64,000 bases of DNA, from the NCBI RefSeq assembly GCF_913063105.1, contig NZ_CAJXYQ010000011.1, positions 62,001 to 126,000 on the forward strand, read 5' to 3'. Both the position numbers and the translations under genes were made by a program. The notes under the pieces are model-generated. The model was not told the DNA's origin. It was given only the letters and a program-made list of their open reading frames with translations, and ran no database searches. Positions 9,915-19,133 of the stretch are shown piece by piece. Each line of letters begins with the position of its first letter. Position 1 is the first letter of the stretch. This DNA is from an uncultured Draconibacterium sp. (GTDB lineage Bacteria; Bacteroidota; Bacteroidia; Bacteroidales; Prolixibacteraceae).

Positions 9915-10610
9915 CTACTTGCTGCTTCTTGTTTTATCAGTTTCCAGTTTGCCGTTTCTCAACAAGTATTTTTTATCCATTTTCTGCGCCAATTCCGAAG
10001 AGTGGGTAACCGTTATCAGGGTAAGATTTTCTTCAACACTGAGTTGGATTAACAATTCAGAAAGCGCCATGGCATTATTTTCGTCCAGGGCGCCTGTGGG
10101 TTCATCGGCAAGAATAAGCTGGGGTTTATTGATTAATGCCCGAACAACAGCGGTGCGCTGGCATTCGCCCCCCGACATTTCAGCCGGTTTTTGTTTGCGC
10201 TGCTCCCAAATTCCTACTTTTTTAACGAGGTACTCGGCCCATTCTTTTTGGTCCGCAGAAATTTTTCCCTGGGCCAACAGCGGAAGCAATACATTCTCCC
10301 AAAGCGTTAGCTGTGGCATGAGATGATGCAACTGAAAAACAAAGCCCAGGTGCTGATTCCGAAAATTCGCTAATTCCTTTTTTGAATAGCCCGTAATGTT
10401 TTGACCACTAAAAACAACCTCGCCCGAGTTGGGCAAATCCAGTGCACCAATCATGTTCAGCAAAGTTGTTTTACCCGATCCACTGGGCCCGATTATGGCT
10501 ATTTTTTCACCTTTCTCAATTTCAAGGTTTAACTCGTTTAGCACCTGACGAAAACTATGGGTTCCTTTTTCGCCGTAGCCTTTACTTATGTTTTTTAATT
10601 GTAGCAACAT
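9915..10610 (-). CDS. ABC transporter ATP-binding protein (LolD/MacB type)
   Basis: Cytoplasmic ATPase partner of the FtsX-type permease just downstream. All nucleotide-binding motifs are visible: Walker A GPSGSGKTTL, Q-loop FVFQLHHLMPQ, signature MSGGECQR, Walker B LILADEPTGALD and the switch His in VTHS. The frame extends 8 codons further upstream, but MLLQLKNISKGYGEKG is the canonical family start, so ATG at 10608-10610 is chosen (231 residues). The glycosyltransferase ends 40 bp upstream, so the three genes probably form one operon. The family is called LolD-like, but nothing here proves lipoprotein release. Confidence 0.92.
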   Translation of the reverse strand: MLLQLKNISKGYGEKGTHSFRQVLNELNLEIEKGEKIAIIGPSGSGKTTLLNMIGALDLPNSGEVVFSGQNITGYSKKELANFRNQHLGFVFQLHHLMPQLTLWENVLLPLLAQGKISADQKEWAEYLVKKVGIWEQRKQKPAEMSGGECQRTAVVRALINKPQLILADEPTGALDENNAMALSELLIQLSVEENLTLITVTHSSELAQKMDKKYLLRNGKLETDKTRSSK

Positions 10611-10650
10611 TTTGTATCTCTCGCAAAGGCGCAAAAACGCCAGCTATTTT

Positions 10651-11934
10651 TTAGTTGAAACTTTCGTACAATCCCACAATCTCTTGTGCGTGATTATGGA
10701 TATTGAATTTCTCTTTTGTTCCCTTATAACCGGTTTCACTTAATTGTTGCAGCTTTTCCGGATTATTTAGAAGCCCTGCCCAGGCCTCACTAAGTTGTTC
10801 CGGCGAATTGGGTTCATAAACAACACCTCCTCCCGACACGTCAACCACTTCGGGGAAAGCCCCCAGCGCCGGCTGAACGATTGGCACACCCGAAGCCATG
10901 GCCTCCAGCTGATACATGCCAAAAGCTTCGCCAACACGTACCGGCACCGAAACCAACGCAACTTTTTTAAAGAAATGATGCCGCGCATCTCCTTCAAATT
11001 CTTCAATTATTTCAAAATCCTTCTCCAAACCGGCCGTCTTTATTTTTTGCTTTTGTTCTTTCAAAAACTTTTTATCATCGCCTGTTAATCCACCGGTTGC
11101 AATAAGTTTAACATCATCAAAACCCGTTTTTTTCTTTAAGTCAATAAAAGCATCTACCACAATATCAAAACCATCTTTGTAACACATGCGCGAGATGTAA
11201 CCAACATTTCGTGGTTTTTCCTTTACCGGTATAAACGGATAATCTTCCACATCAACCCCCAGGTAAAAAGTGTGCATTTTGTCGTCGGATATCCGCATGC
11301 GATTTTTCATGGTTTCAGCAAAGAAATTGCTTACCGCTACCAGGGCATCCACATCTTGAGCACGCTGGTGCATTAAATCCCATATTTTTTGCTGAAACCT
11401 TGGTTGCATAGCATCTACCCACACATCTTCGTCTTGCAGCGAACACACCACCGGCACACCCACCTTTTGTTTTAAACGTTTTGCCAGCCCCAATAATAAC
11501 GCATTTGAAATATGAATCACATCGGGTTGGCAATGCTCTGCAATCCAGTCTACCATTTTTTCCAGCTCCTGTTTTTGCTCACCTTCTTCACCCAGCAGCA
11601 TCGAAATGGTCATGTCCTCCAGGCCTTTTGCCCGGGTAGAACCGGCCTGCGATGCCGCAAGTTTCATCATTGGTTTTGAATTCAGCAGCTTATCAAACCA
11701 AGCCGGTGCTTTTCTGAAAATGGGGTAAACCTGTTTTAAATAGGTGCTGATGGCTCCATAAAAAATCGGAATATCATTAATGTCCTGCTCATCAGAAAAT
11801 AAAGGCAGGTACATGGGGACTTTTATTACCTGATGCCCAAGTTTGCGCAATGCATCAACGTATTTACTGTCGCGCAGGCAATTTCCACAATAAAAACTGC
11901 CCCCGGAACCGGGAATAATTTGTATAATATTCAT
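10651..11934 (-). CDS. Glycosyltransferase, GT4-like (GT-B fold)
   Basis: A 427-residue GT-B glycosyltransferase when started at ATG 11932-11934 (MNIIQIIPGSGGSFYCGNCL); the open frame extends 12 codons further but lacks family similarity. The N-terminal Rossmann half binds the acceptor. The C-terminal half (about 225-405) carries the donor-binding signature, with RVGEAFGMYQLEAMASGVP and the downstream E-rich loop typical of retaining GT4 enzymes. No signal peptide is seen. The sugar and acceptor are not known. It precedes the ABC ATPase-permease genes by 40 bp in the same orientation, so it may contribute to a surface glycoconjugate exported by that pair. Confidence 0.85.
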   Translation of the reverse strand: MNIIQIIPGSGGSFYCGNCLRDSKYVDALRKLGHQVIKVPMYLPLFSDEQDINDIPIFYGAISTYLKQVYPIFRKAPAWFDKLLNSKPMMKLAASQAGSTRAKGLEDMTISMLLGEEGEQKQELEKMVDWIAEHCQPDVIHISNALLLGLAKRLKQKVGVPVVCSLQDEDVWVDAMQPRFQQKIWDLMHQRAQDVDALVAVSNFFAETMKNRMRISDDKMHTFYLGVDVEDYPFIPVKEKPRNVGYISRMCYKDGFDIVVDAFIDLKKKTGFDDVKLIATGGLTGDDKKFLKEQKQKIKTAGLEKDFEIIEEFEGDARHHFFKKVALVSVPVRVGEAFGMYQLEAMASGVPIVQPALGAFPEVVDVSGGGVVYEPNSPEQLSEAWAGLLNNPEKLQQLSETGYKGTKEKFNIHNHAQEIVGLYESFN

Positions 11935-12080
11935 CTTGTTTCTTTTATCCACAAAGACACTAAATCGCAAAAATCTATTCAGCTCAACAATGCTTTCTTA
12001 AACGTCCGGCTTCTGTTCATTTCATCCATACTAACGAGATGACACTTAGCCACAGACTTCTCACCGTATTTGTGTTTATC

Positions 12081-13217
12081 CTATTCGCCAAAACAATACA
12101 CATTTCCGTCGTAGGCACCAACAAACAACCTGCCGTTTGCCACTGCCGGATTGCTTATAATCTGACTCCCTATCTCGTAAGTCCAAACAGGCTTTCCGTC
12201 TGAAAGGTTCACCAAAGCCAGGTCGCCGCGCATGTTTGCCGCCAACACCTTATTTTCTATTATTACCGGAGAAGCTTCCACCTGTCTTCCGGTATTGTAT
12301 TCCCACAATTTTTTTCCCGTATTTTTGTCGAAACAGTACAAAAATTTATTGTGATTGGCTGTTAGCACCTTTTCGCCTGAAAGGGCCGGTGAGGCAATAA
12401 ACTGAAGTTTTGTTTTTTCGTGTTCCCATACCCAGGTGGTTTTATCGGTTTTTAAATCAACCTGAAAGAAACGCCCATCGTAATCTCCGAGGTAGGCTTT
12501 GTTGTTTTCTACAGCAATGGAGCCGGCCACATAGGTTGCCACATCAATTTTCTTCACCATTTTTCCGGTTTGAATATCAACCAGGTGCAAAAAACCATCG
12601 CAACCACCAAACATTGCTACCCCATTTGCACAAGCGGCAGCACCGTTAATAAAATTATCAGATTCGTATTTCCACAGGCCTTTACCGGTTTGGGCATCAA
12701 CGCAATGCAGGTAGTAATCGTAACTGCCAAAAACCAGGTAGGTCTTTTCACCAACTTTCCAAAAGTTTGCCGAGCCTATTATCTGATTATCACACTCGTA
12801 GTCCCATATTTTTTCACCTGAATTAAGGTCAAGGGCTGTCATCACTCCATCAAGGTTACCAATGTAAACCGTTTTTTCAAGGAGGAGTGCAGGAGCTTCA
12901 ATGGAGTTACCGGTATCGTATTTCCAAAGTAACTTCCCATTAAAATCAAGGCAGTACATCCAACCATCTGTTGAGCCAACCACCACTTTCCCCTTGGCAA
13001 CAACCGGAGCACCTTTTATATTGTCGCCGGTTTGGTAGGTCCAAAGCAAATTGGGCGACTCAGAAATACTTGTATTTGCAACTCCCGTAAGGTTTTGATT
13101 GCCACGAAAAACAGGCCATGAATCAGCAGTTTGGGCAAATGCCTCCATCCCCGCTACAAGCACCAGCAGAAATAGAAAAAATTTGTTGCATCTATTTTTA
13201 CATTTTGTCTTTTCCAT
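12081..13217 (-). CDS. Secreted PQQ-like beta-propeller protein (last gene of the redox operon)
   Basis: A 378-residue protein with an N-terminal signal (basic start, FFLFLLVLVAGMEAFAQ, likely cleavage near residue 30). The mature part is a WD40-like PQQ propeller with about seven blades, each having the pattern xxGKxLWxYxTG (for example GKKLWEYNTGRQVEASPVI). Such domains are named for quinoprotein dehydrogenases, but the adjacent Cys-Cys pair and catalytic Asp/Glu set of methanol-type dehydrogenases are not seen. Cofactor binding is therefore doubtful and BamB-like scaffolding is equally possible. It follows the 2Fe-2S flavoprotein by 20 bp and is the last gene of the operon. Confidence 0.85.
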   Translation of the reverse strand: MEKTKCKNRCNKFFLFLLVLVAGMEAFAQTADSWPVFRGNQNLTGVANTSISESPNLLWTYQTGDNIKGAPVVAKGKVVVGSTDGWMYCLDFNGKLLWKYDTGNSIEAPALLLEKTVYIGNLDGVMTALDLNSGEKIWDYECDNQIIGSANFWKVGEKTYLVFGSYDYYLHCVDAQTGKGLWKYESDNFINGAAACANGVAMFGGCDGFLHLVDIQTGKMVKKIDVATYVAGSIAVENNKAYLGDYDGRFFQVDLKTDKTTWVWEHEKTKLQFIASPALSGEKVLTANHNKFLYCFDKNTGKKLWEYNTGRQVEASPVIIENKVLAANMRGDLALVNLSDGKPVWTYEIGSQIISNPAVANGRLFVGAYDGNVYCFGE

Positions 13218-13237
13218 CCTAACTTCAGCTAATCTAT

Positions 13238-14782
13238 TTATTCTTTTTTAAGCGAAATGGCTCCTGTGGGACAGGCATTGGCTACTTTTACCGCTGTTTC
13301 TGTCAAGCCATTTTTCAGGGCTTCGTTAAAAGGTACACCAATTTCCACATCAAAACCACGGCCAATAAAAGTAAAACCAAATTTCTCGCGGTATTTACCG
13401 GTGAGTCGCACGCAAATGCCACATTTTATACATTTTTGCGGTTCGTACACCACCGCCCCATGGTTTATTTGTTTTGTAATCGTTCTGCGTTCGCTTGTTT
13501 TATAACGTTTCTGGTCGGCATTATACGCCTCGGAATAATTGCGTAGTTTGCAGTTATCAATGGCACGGCAGTCGCAATGCAGGCACCTTTTAGCTTCGGC
13601 CACTGCCTGCTCATTTGAAAAGCCTGTACCTCCTTCGGGCCAAATTCGTTTCGCATCAACCGACTCTTTTAAATATTCGGCCAGCTCGTTTTTTACCAGG
13701 CGCCCAAAACGCGAATTAAACAAACGAGGTTCTCCTTTAACTGCATGTTTTTTTAGAAACTGTTGCACTGCAAAGGCCACCTCTTTGCCCTGCCCCACCG
13801 ACCGAACCGCGAGGCGCGACGAGCGCAATACATTACCAATGGCAAAAACTTTTTCATCGGAGGTTTGATAGCTGTTTTTATCGGCAACAATTCCTTTTGG
13901 CCCGGCTTGCAAACCAAAATTCTCCGTCTCGCCTGAAATTACACCGGTAGCAACTACCAATGCATCAAATTCCGCTTTCATTTCTTCAAAAACATTCAGA
14001 GTTATTGCTGTTCCGCCCTTAAAAATTACACCTGTTTTAATAATCTCTGCAATCTCCCTATCTAACACCTCAAGTGGCAATACCTCAGCCGAGAGGGAGG
14101 TACGGAGCAAACCTCCGGCCTTTTCGTTTTTATCAAAAAGCGTAACCTGTATTCCTTTTAACTGAAGATAATAGGCGGCAGCCAAACCTGCAGGGCCGGC
14201 GCCAATTACAGCCACTTTTTTGCCGGTTTGTTCAAGCTCGGGAACAGGTGCGGGGTTTCCTTTGTCGCCAACTATTTGTTTTAGCAGACAGATAGAAACA
14301 GGCTCATCAACCGTTTTCCGATGACAGGCACCTTCGCATGGAGCCGGGCAAATGCGTCCCAAAACAGCGGGTAAGGCAATGTCTTTTTTTACCACAGCCA
14401 AAGCCTCATCAAATTTTCCGGCGGCAATGAAACGGTTCATTTTTGGAATATCCATGTGGGCAGGACAAGCCACCTGGCAAGGTGCTTCGCAATCGCCAAC
14501 ATGCTCGCTCAATAAAAGCTCCAGAGCAGTCTTTCGTGATTCTGCAATTTCATCATCATCAGTAATCACCTCCATTCCTTCAGTTACCTTTACCGAACAC
14601 GACGGATAAAGTTTCCCGTTCTTTTTGTCTTTCACCATACAAAGCATGCAGGATGTGAAGTGCTCCAGCTCGTCGTTCCAGCACATGTTTGGTATATCAA
14701 TTCCCATTTGCTGCGCTGCTTTCATTACTGAAGTCCCATCTTCAACCGCAACTACTTTGTTATTTATTTTTAGTTTAATCAT
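13238..14782 (-). CDS. 2Fe-2S / GltD-like FAD-NAD(P) oxidoreductase with C-terminal 4Fe-4S site
   Basis: A 514-residue soluble flavoprotein. Residues 1-75 form a plant-type 2Fe-2S domain with Cys34, Cys45, Cys48 and Cys62. Residues about 95-180 match the GltD-like Fe-S segment, with CEAPCQVACPAHMDI and RICPAPCEGACHRK. A Rossmann fold starts at VAVIGAGPAGLAAAYYL (about 189-205). More cysteines follow (CLHCDCRAIDNC, KCIKCGICVR) and the protein ends with NACPTGAISL. The arrangement resembles NADPH-dependent glutamate synthase beta chains and the accessory subunits of NAD-linked hydrogenases or formate dehydrogenases. It sits 60 bp after the NuoEF fusion, so the two likely form one NAD(P)H-ferredoxin oxidoreductase complex. 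Confidence 0.85.
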   Translation of the reverse strand: MIKLKINNKVVAVEDGTSVMKAAQQMGIDIPNMCWNDELEHFTSCMLCMVKDKKNGKLYPSCSVKVTEGMEVITDDDEIAESRKTALELLLSEHVGDCEAPCQVACPAHMDIPKMNRFIAAGKFDEALAVVKKDIALPAVLGRICPAPCEGACHRKTVDEPVSICLLKQIVGDKGNPAPVPELEQTGKKVAVIGAGPAGLAAAYYLQLKGIQVTLFDKNEKAGGLLRTSLSAEVLPLEVLDREIAEIIKTGVIFKGGTAITLNVFEEMKAEFDALVVATGVISGETENFGLQAGPKGIVADKNSYQTSDEKVFAIGNVLRSSRLAVRSVGQGKEVAFAVQQFLKKHAVKGEPRLFNSRFGRLVKNELAEYLKESVDAKRIWPEGGTGFSNEQAVAEAKRCLHCDCRAIDNCKLRNYSEAYNADQKRYKTSERRTITKQINHGAVVYEPQKCIKCGICVRLTGKYREKFGFTFIGRGFDVEIGVPFNEALKNGLTETAVKVANACPTGAISLKKE

Positions 14783-14842
14783 TTGTTTTTTAGATACTAG
14801 ATACTCGTTTCTGTATACTTGAACTCTTCACAATCCAGCAAC

Positions 14843-17203
14843 TCATTTTACATCAATGGCATCAACCGGGCATGCCGCTCTGCACGCATCGCATTTTATA
14901 CAAAGCCCGGTATCAATAGTATGTTTTTCGTGTGGGGTAAATGGTATCGCATCTACCGGGCATTTTTGCACACATTTGGTACAGCCAATACAATCGTCGT
15001 TAACCGAGTAGGTTATCAGGTCGGTGCACTTACCAGTTGGGCAGGTACCGTTTATGTGCGCTTCGTATTCGTCTCTGAAATACCTTAAAGTACTGAGCAC
15101 CGGGTTTGGTGCTGTTCTTCCGAGTCCACACAGACTGCCTTTGCTCGTCCAGGCCGCCAGGTGTTCCAATTCTTCAATATCTCCGTTTTTCCCTTTGCCT
15201 GAAACAATACGATCCAGAATATCAAGCATGCGTTTGGTGCCTACCCTGCAGAACGTACATTTTCCGCACGATTCTTCCTGGGTAAACGACAAAAAATAAC
15301 GGGCAATATCCACCATACAGTCGGTATCGTCGAGCACCACCAGCCCTCCGGAGCCCATCATAGCTCCCATCTCTCCGAGCGATTCAAAATCGATTGGCGT
15401 ATCGGCATGTTCTGCCGGAATACACCCTCCGGAAGGACCACCTATTTGTACCGCCTTAAATTTACGACCGTTGGCAATGCCGCCACCAATTTCTTCAATC
15501 ACCTGCTTTATGGTAATTCCCATGGGTACCTCAATTAACCCGCCGCGAGCCACCTTTCCGGCCAAGGCAAAAACTTTTGTACCGGTACTTTTTCCCGAAC
15601 CAATATTTGAAAAGCCTTCGGCTCCTTCCCGAAGAATGTAGGAAATCTGGGCGAGGGTTTCGGTATTGTTTACCAGCGTTGGCTTGCCCCACAATCCGCT
15701 TTCAGCCGGATAAGGCGGACGCATTCGTGGAAATCCCCGGTTGCCTTCGATGGAGGCAATAAGTGCACTTTCTTCGCCACAAACAAAAGCTCCGGCACCT
15801 TCGTAAATTTGCAAATTGAGGCTAAAACCGCTACCAAGAATATTTTTGCCCAGGTAGTTTTTGGCCTCGCATATTTTTATGGCCTCGCGTATACGTTTTA
15901 CAGCCAGCGGGTACTCGGCCCTTATGTAGAGATAACCCTGATGAATACCAACGGCATAGGCTGCCATAATCATCCCCTCAATTACGCGATAGGGGTACGA
16001 TTCGAGCAACATTCGGTCCATAAATGCACCGGGATCGCCCTCGTCGCCATTACAAATAATATATTTCGTTTCGTCTTTTTGTTTTTTAACAAGCTCCCAT
16101 TTTACACCTGTTGGAAAGCCGGCTCCCCCGCGTCCACGAATTCCACTGTCTTTTACCTGCTGAATTACTTCATCTGGCGACATGGTTTTTAACATTTTCG
16201 CCAATGCCGAGAAACCTCCCCTACTCAGGTATTCTTCCACATCAAGGGGATTGATTATGCCGCGATACTCGGTAGCAATTGGCACTTGTTTCCCCAGAAA
16301 TGAGGCGACAGGTTTTTCGCGCATGCTTATTTCGTAGCGCTGAATTCCCTCCCAGTTACGGTCGGTTTGTATGGTTTCTACCGTATGCAACAATTTATTT
16401 TTTAAGCGGGTAAACATTCCCGGTGCTTCAAAATGGTTCTCAACAATATTTTTAACATCCTCGGGTTTTACCTTGGCATAAAGTGTAGCTTCGCCATCGT
16501 TAGGTACAATCTCTACCAGTGGCACCTGGTGGCACATGCCTACGCAGCCTACATGCTTTAAATTTACGCGCAAACCACTTTCGTTCACCACACTTTCCAC
16601 CTCTTGCTGAATTTCCTGGCTGCCACTGGCCACACAACACGAACCGAGCCCGATTCGTATTTCACCCTGAATTTCGGAACCATCGGCTTTACGTGCTTTT
16701 TTCGCACTTTTTGTACCTTTTATACTTTCAAAATCGGCAATAATTTGCTCAACCTGATCGGAGGCTACATGCCCGTAGGTAGTTTCATCAATTTGAACGA
16801 CAGGAGCCAGGGTACAACAGCCCAAACAAGCCACTTGTTCCAGGGTGTATTTACCCGACTCTTCGGTGTCTTCACCATCAGCCAGTTTTAATTCGCGCCG
16901 GAAAGCATCGTACACCTGGCCTGCACCTTTTACATGACAAGCAGTACCCACACACACTTTTATCATGTGTTCGCCAACCGGTTGAAGCCTGAATTGTGAA
17001 TAAAAACTGGCTACTCCGACAATTTCAGCTAAGCTGATTTCTGATTTATCCGCCAGGTCTTTCAGCAATTCTTCGGGCAGGTAGTTGTGCTCTTTCTGAA
17101 TGGCTTGCAAGATGGGGATAAGGCTTTTTTTTGTAGCGCCTTTATCCGCTATTATCTGATTGATATTATTCTTTTCTTCCGTCATTTGTTGTTCTGTTGT
17201 CAT
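14843..17203 (-). CDS. NuoE-NuoF fusion NADH dehydrogenase flavoprotein with two extra Fe-S modules
   Basis: A 786-residue fusion. Residues about 12-160 are a NuoE-type thioredoxin-like 2Fe-2S domain (Cys84, Cys89, Cys126, Cys130). Residues 180-255 are a second thioredoxin-like 2Fe-2S domain (Cys189/190, Cys220, Cys224). NuoF follows, with FMN/NADH loops GRGGAGFPTG (357-366) and GEESALIASIEG, and the N3-type 4Fe-4S site (Cys646, Cys649, Cys652, Cys692). The C-terminus is a 2x4Fe-4S ferredoxin (Cys738/741/744/748 and Cys768/771/774/778). This is the architecture of HydB/HndC-type subunits of NAD-linked bifurcating complexes. No catalytic hydrogenase or formate dehydrogenase subunit is encoded in the window, so the electron partner is unknown. 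Confidence 0.9.
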   Translation of the reverse strand: MTTEQQMTEEKNNINQIIADKGATKKSLIPILQAIQKEHNYLPEELLKDLADKSEISLAEIVGVASFYSQFRLQPVGEHMIKVCVGTACHVKGAGQVYDAFRRELKLADGEDTEESGKYTLEQVACLGCCTLAPVVQIDETTYGHVASDQVEQIIADFESIKGTKSAKKARKADGSEIQGEIRIGLGSCCVASGSQEIQQEVESVVNESGLRVNLKHVGCVGMCHQVPLVEIVPNDGEATLYAKVKPEDVKNIVENHFEAPGMFTRLKNKLLHTVETIQTDRNWEGIQRYEISMREKPVASFLGKQVPIATEYRGIINPLDVEEYLSRGGFSALAKMLKTMSPDEVIQQVKDSGIRGRGGAGFPTGVKWELVKKQKDETKYIICNGDEGDPGAFMDRMLLESYPYRVIEGMIMAAYAVGIHQGYLYIRAEYPLAVKRIREAIKICEAKNYLGKNILGSGFSLNLQIYEGAGAFVCGEESALIASIEGNRGFPRMRPPYPAESGLWGKPTLVNNTETLAQISYILREGAEGFSNIGSGKSTGTKVFALAGKVARGGLIEVPMGITIKQVIEEIGGGIANGRKFKAVQIGGPSGGCIPAEHADTPIDFESLGEMGAMMGSGGLVVLDDTDCMVDIARYFLSFTQEESCGKCTFCRVGTKRMLDILDRIVSGKGKNGDIEELEHLAAWTSKGSLCGLGRTAPNPVLSTLRYFRDEYEAHINGTCPTGKCTDLITYSVNDDCIGCTKCVQKCPVDAIPFTPHEKHTIDTGLCIKCDACRAACPVDAIDVK

Positions 17204-17227
17204 TCTGCTTTGGTAACAGTTCTGAAA

Positions 17228-19102
17228 CTACTTTCCGATGCCGAACAAGTGTTTTTCGCCGCGTATGTAAATTCGGCCATCAGCAAAAGCCGGTGTTGGC
17301 CCCGATAGCTCTCCCAGTTCGTTTTCGCCGAGCAGTTTCATCTCGCGTGCAGCTTCATAAATCCGCATCACACCATCGTTGTCCATCAGAAAAACATTTC
17401 CTTCGGCCACCACCGGCGAAGAATACACCGGCAAACCAAAATCGTGCTCCCAAAGTTCATCTCCGGTTTTCAGGTCGTAGCACACAAAAACGCCATAACT
17501 TGTTGCAATAAAAACCAGGCCATTATAAACCAGGGGACTGGCAGCCTCGGGCAGGTACATATCGTCTTCCCACAAAACTTCCTGCGTTCTGATATCAATA
17601 GCTACCATTTTAGCGTACTCGTTGGCTGCAACAACAATGCCATCGCCATACCCCACCGAGGGGCCAACTTCGCCCATCATACATTCAACTGTCCACAGTT
17701 CCTCTCCGCTTTCGGTGTCGTATCCACCAACAATCGGATCGGTAGTTAATAACAGTTGGTATTTTCCATCAACTTCTGCCAAAACAGGGCTAGCCCACGA
17801 TATTTTTGCTTCACGTGCTGTTTCCCAAATTGTTTCTCCGGTGGTGGTACTCAGCGCCAACACTTTTCCGCTTTTGTTGGTATCGTATTGAACAAACAGT
17901 TTTCCATTCCAGGTTAGTAATGATGATGAATGACCGTAGTGATTATCGGGAACGCCAAGATTTTTGGCCCACAAGCGTTTGCCGTTCATATCAAAAGCAA
18001 TTACATCTCCGGTTCCGAAAATGGCAAAAACAGCTTTTCCATCGGTGGTTAAAGTTGGAGCCGAAAGCCCTGTGTCTTCTGTTACTCGTGGGGGTGTTGC
18101 AGGCGACCCTGAAATATTATCTGCAATACCTGTCCAAAGCAATTGGCCATTGGTACGGTTATAACAATACACCTCTCGTGTAGCATTATCAGCCCCGGCA
18201 ACAAACAGCTTATCGCCCCAAATTATTGGCGAGTTAAATCCATGCTTTGGTGTTTCAACTTTCCACAACACATTTGTTCCGGCAGCTCCGTCCCATTCTG
18301 TAGGGATGTTTTTATGAGCAATTATCCCTTGTGCGAACGGCCCGCGAAAAGAGTTATGATTCTTTTTCAAATCGGCAATAGTTACTCCCGTAACTACGGG
18401 TTTTGGCTTCGGTTTTTCTTCCGCTTTAATTTGTTGTTCTTCAGGTGCTGCAGTTTCAACAACAGTTTCCTTTTCAGGTGCTGGTTTCGTGAGCTCTTCG
18501 TTTTCTTCGTTTAGCACTTCAGCAACTTCTTCTGGTGTAGCTTCTGGCTGGGCAGGTGCTACCTCAATAACTTCTACCGTCTCTTCTTCGGGCGTTGGTT
18601 CCACCACCTCTGTTTCTGCAACTTTCGGATACGATTCTAAATAATCAACAGTTGCAAACGAAGCCGCAAGAGCCAGGACCATAACAATAAGTCCTACCCA
18701 AATTATTCCCTTTTGGGCCAATATACGGCTGGCTATTTCGTTTTCCAATACTTTCTCTGGCTCCTCAATTTTACTTTTTGCTGCATAATAAACCCTTAAG
18801 GCAAATGCAAGTACCACGGCCCCAAAAAGTAACATCCAGGCTCCGGTTTTAACCTGCCACTGACTGTTGAAATAGGCTTTGCGCGCCAGCAAATCAAAGT
18901 TCCGAATTTCTTCTTTTAATGCTTCGTTGTTGGGTTCCTGCTTGAGGCGTTGCACCAAGGCTTCTAACGCCTGGCTTTCAATGGGATCGGTTTTTGAAAC
19001 CTGCCAAAAATTCAACAACAACAACAGGGCAACAGCCGTACAAAACACTCCGGCTATTAAAGCTATATTCTGCGAAAGTTTTATTTTATCCTGGTTACTC
19101 AT
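17228..19102 (-). CDS. Membrane-anchored PQQ-like beta-propeller protein
   Basis: The open frame extends 41 codons further upstream, but ATG 19100-19102 (MSNQDKIKLSQ) gives a clean membrane-protein start and avoids overlap with the upstream gene; this yields 624 residues. Three hydrophobic helices lie at about 12-32, 86-106 and 132-150. A Pro/Glu-rich flexible linker covers about 161-240. A PQQ-like propeller of about 380 residues follows, with repeats such as TNGQLLWTGIADNISGSPAT. The linker would hold the propeller away from the inner membrane on the periplasmic side. It lies between the NapH-like ferredoxin (31 bp) and the NuoEF fusion (24 bp), which suggests a structural or electron-transfer role in the same complex. 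Confidence 0.85.
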   Translation of the reverse strand: MSNQDKIKLSQNIALIAGVFCTAVALLLLLNFWQVSKTDPIESQALEALVQRLKQEPNNEALKEEIRNFDLLARKAYFNSQWQVKTGAWMLLFGAVVLAFALRVYYAAKSKIEEPEKVLENEIASRILAQKGIIWVGLIVMVLALAASFATVDYLESYPKVAETEVVEPTPEEETVEVIEVAPAQPEATPEEVAEVLNEENEELTKPAPEKETVVETAAPEEQQIKAEEKPKPKPVVTGVTIADLKKNHNSFRGPFAQGIIAHKNIPTEWDGAAGTNVLWKVETPKHGFNSPIIWGDKLFVAGADNATREVYCYNRTNGQLLWTGIADNISGSPATPPRVTEDTGLSAPTLTTDGKAVFAIFGTGDVIAFDMNGKRLWAKNLGVPDNHYGHSSSLLTWNGKLFVQYDTNKSGKVLALSTTTGETIWETAREAKISWASPVLAEVDGKYQLLLTTDPIVGGYDTESGEELWTVECMMGEVGPSVGYGDGIVVAANEYAKMVAIDIRTQEVLWEDDMYLPEAASPLVYNGLVFIATSYGVFVCYDLKTGDELWEHDFGLPVYSSPVVAEGNVFLMDNDGVMRIYEAAREMKLLGENELGELSGPTPAFADGRIYIRGEKHLFGIGK

Positions 19103-19133
19103 ATTTTCGTTCTTCTGATTTTTCGTTTCTTTT

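Noticed and set aside
13238..17203. Electron-bifurcating [FeFe] hydrogenase operon
   Set aside because: The accessory subunits match, but no H-cluster catalytic subunit is found in the window.
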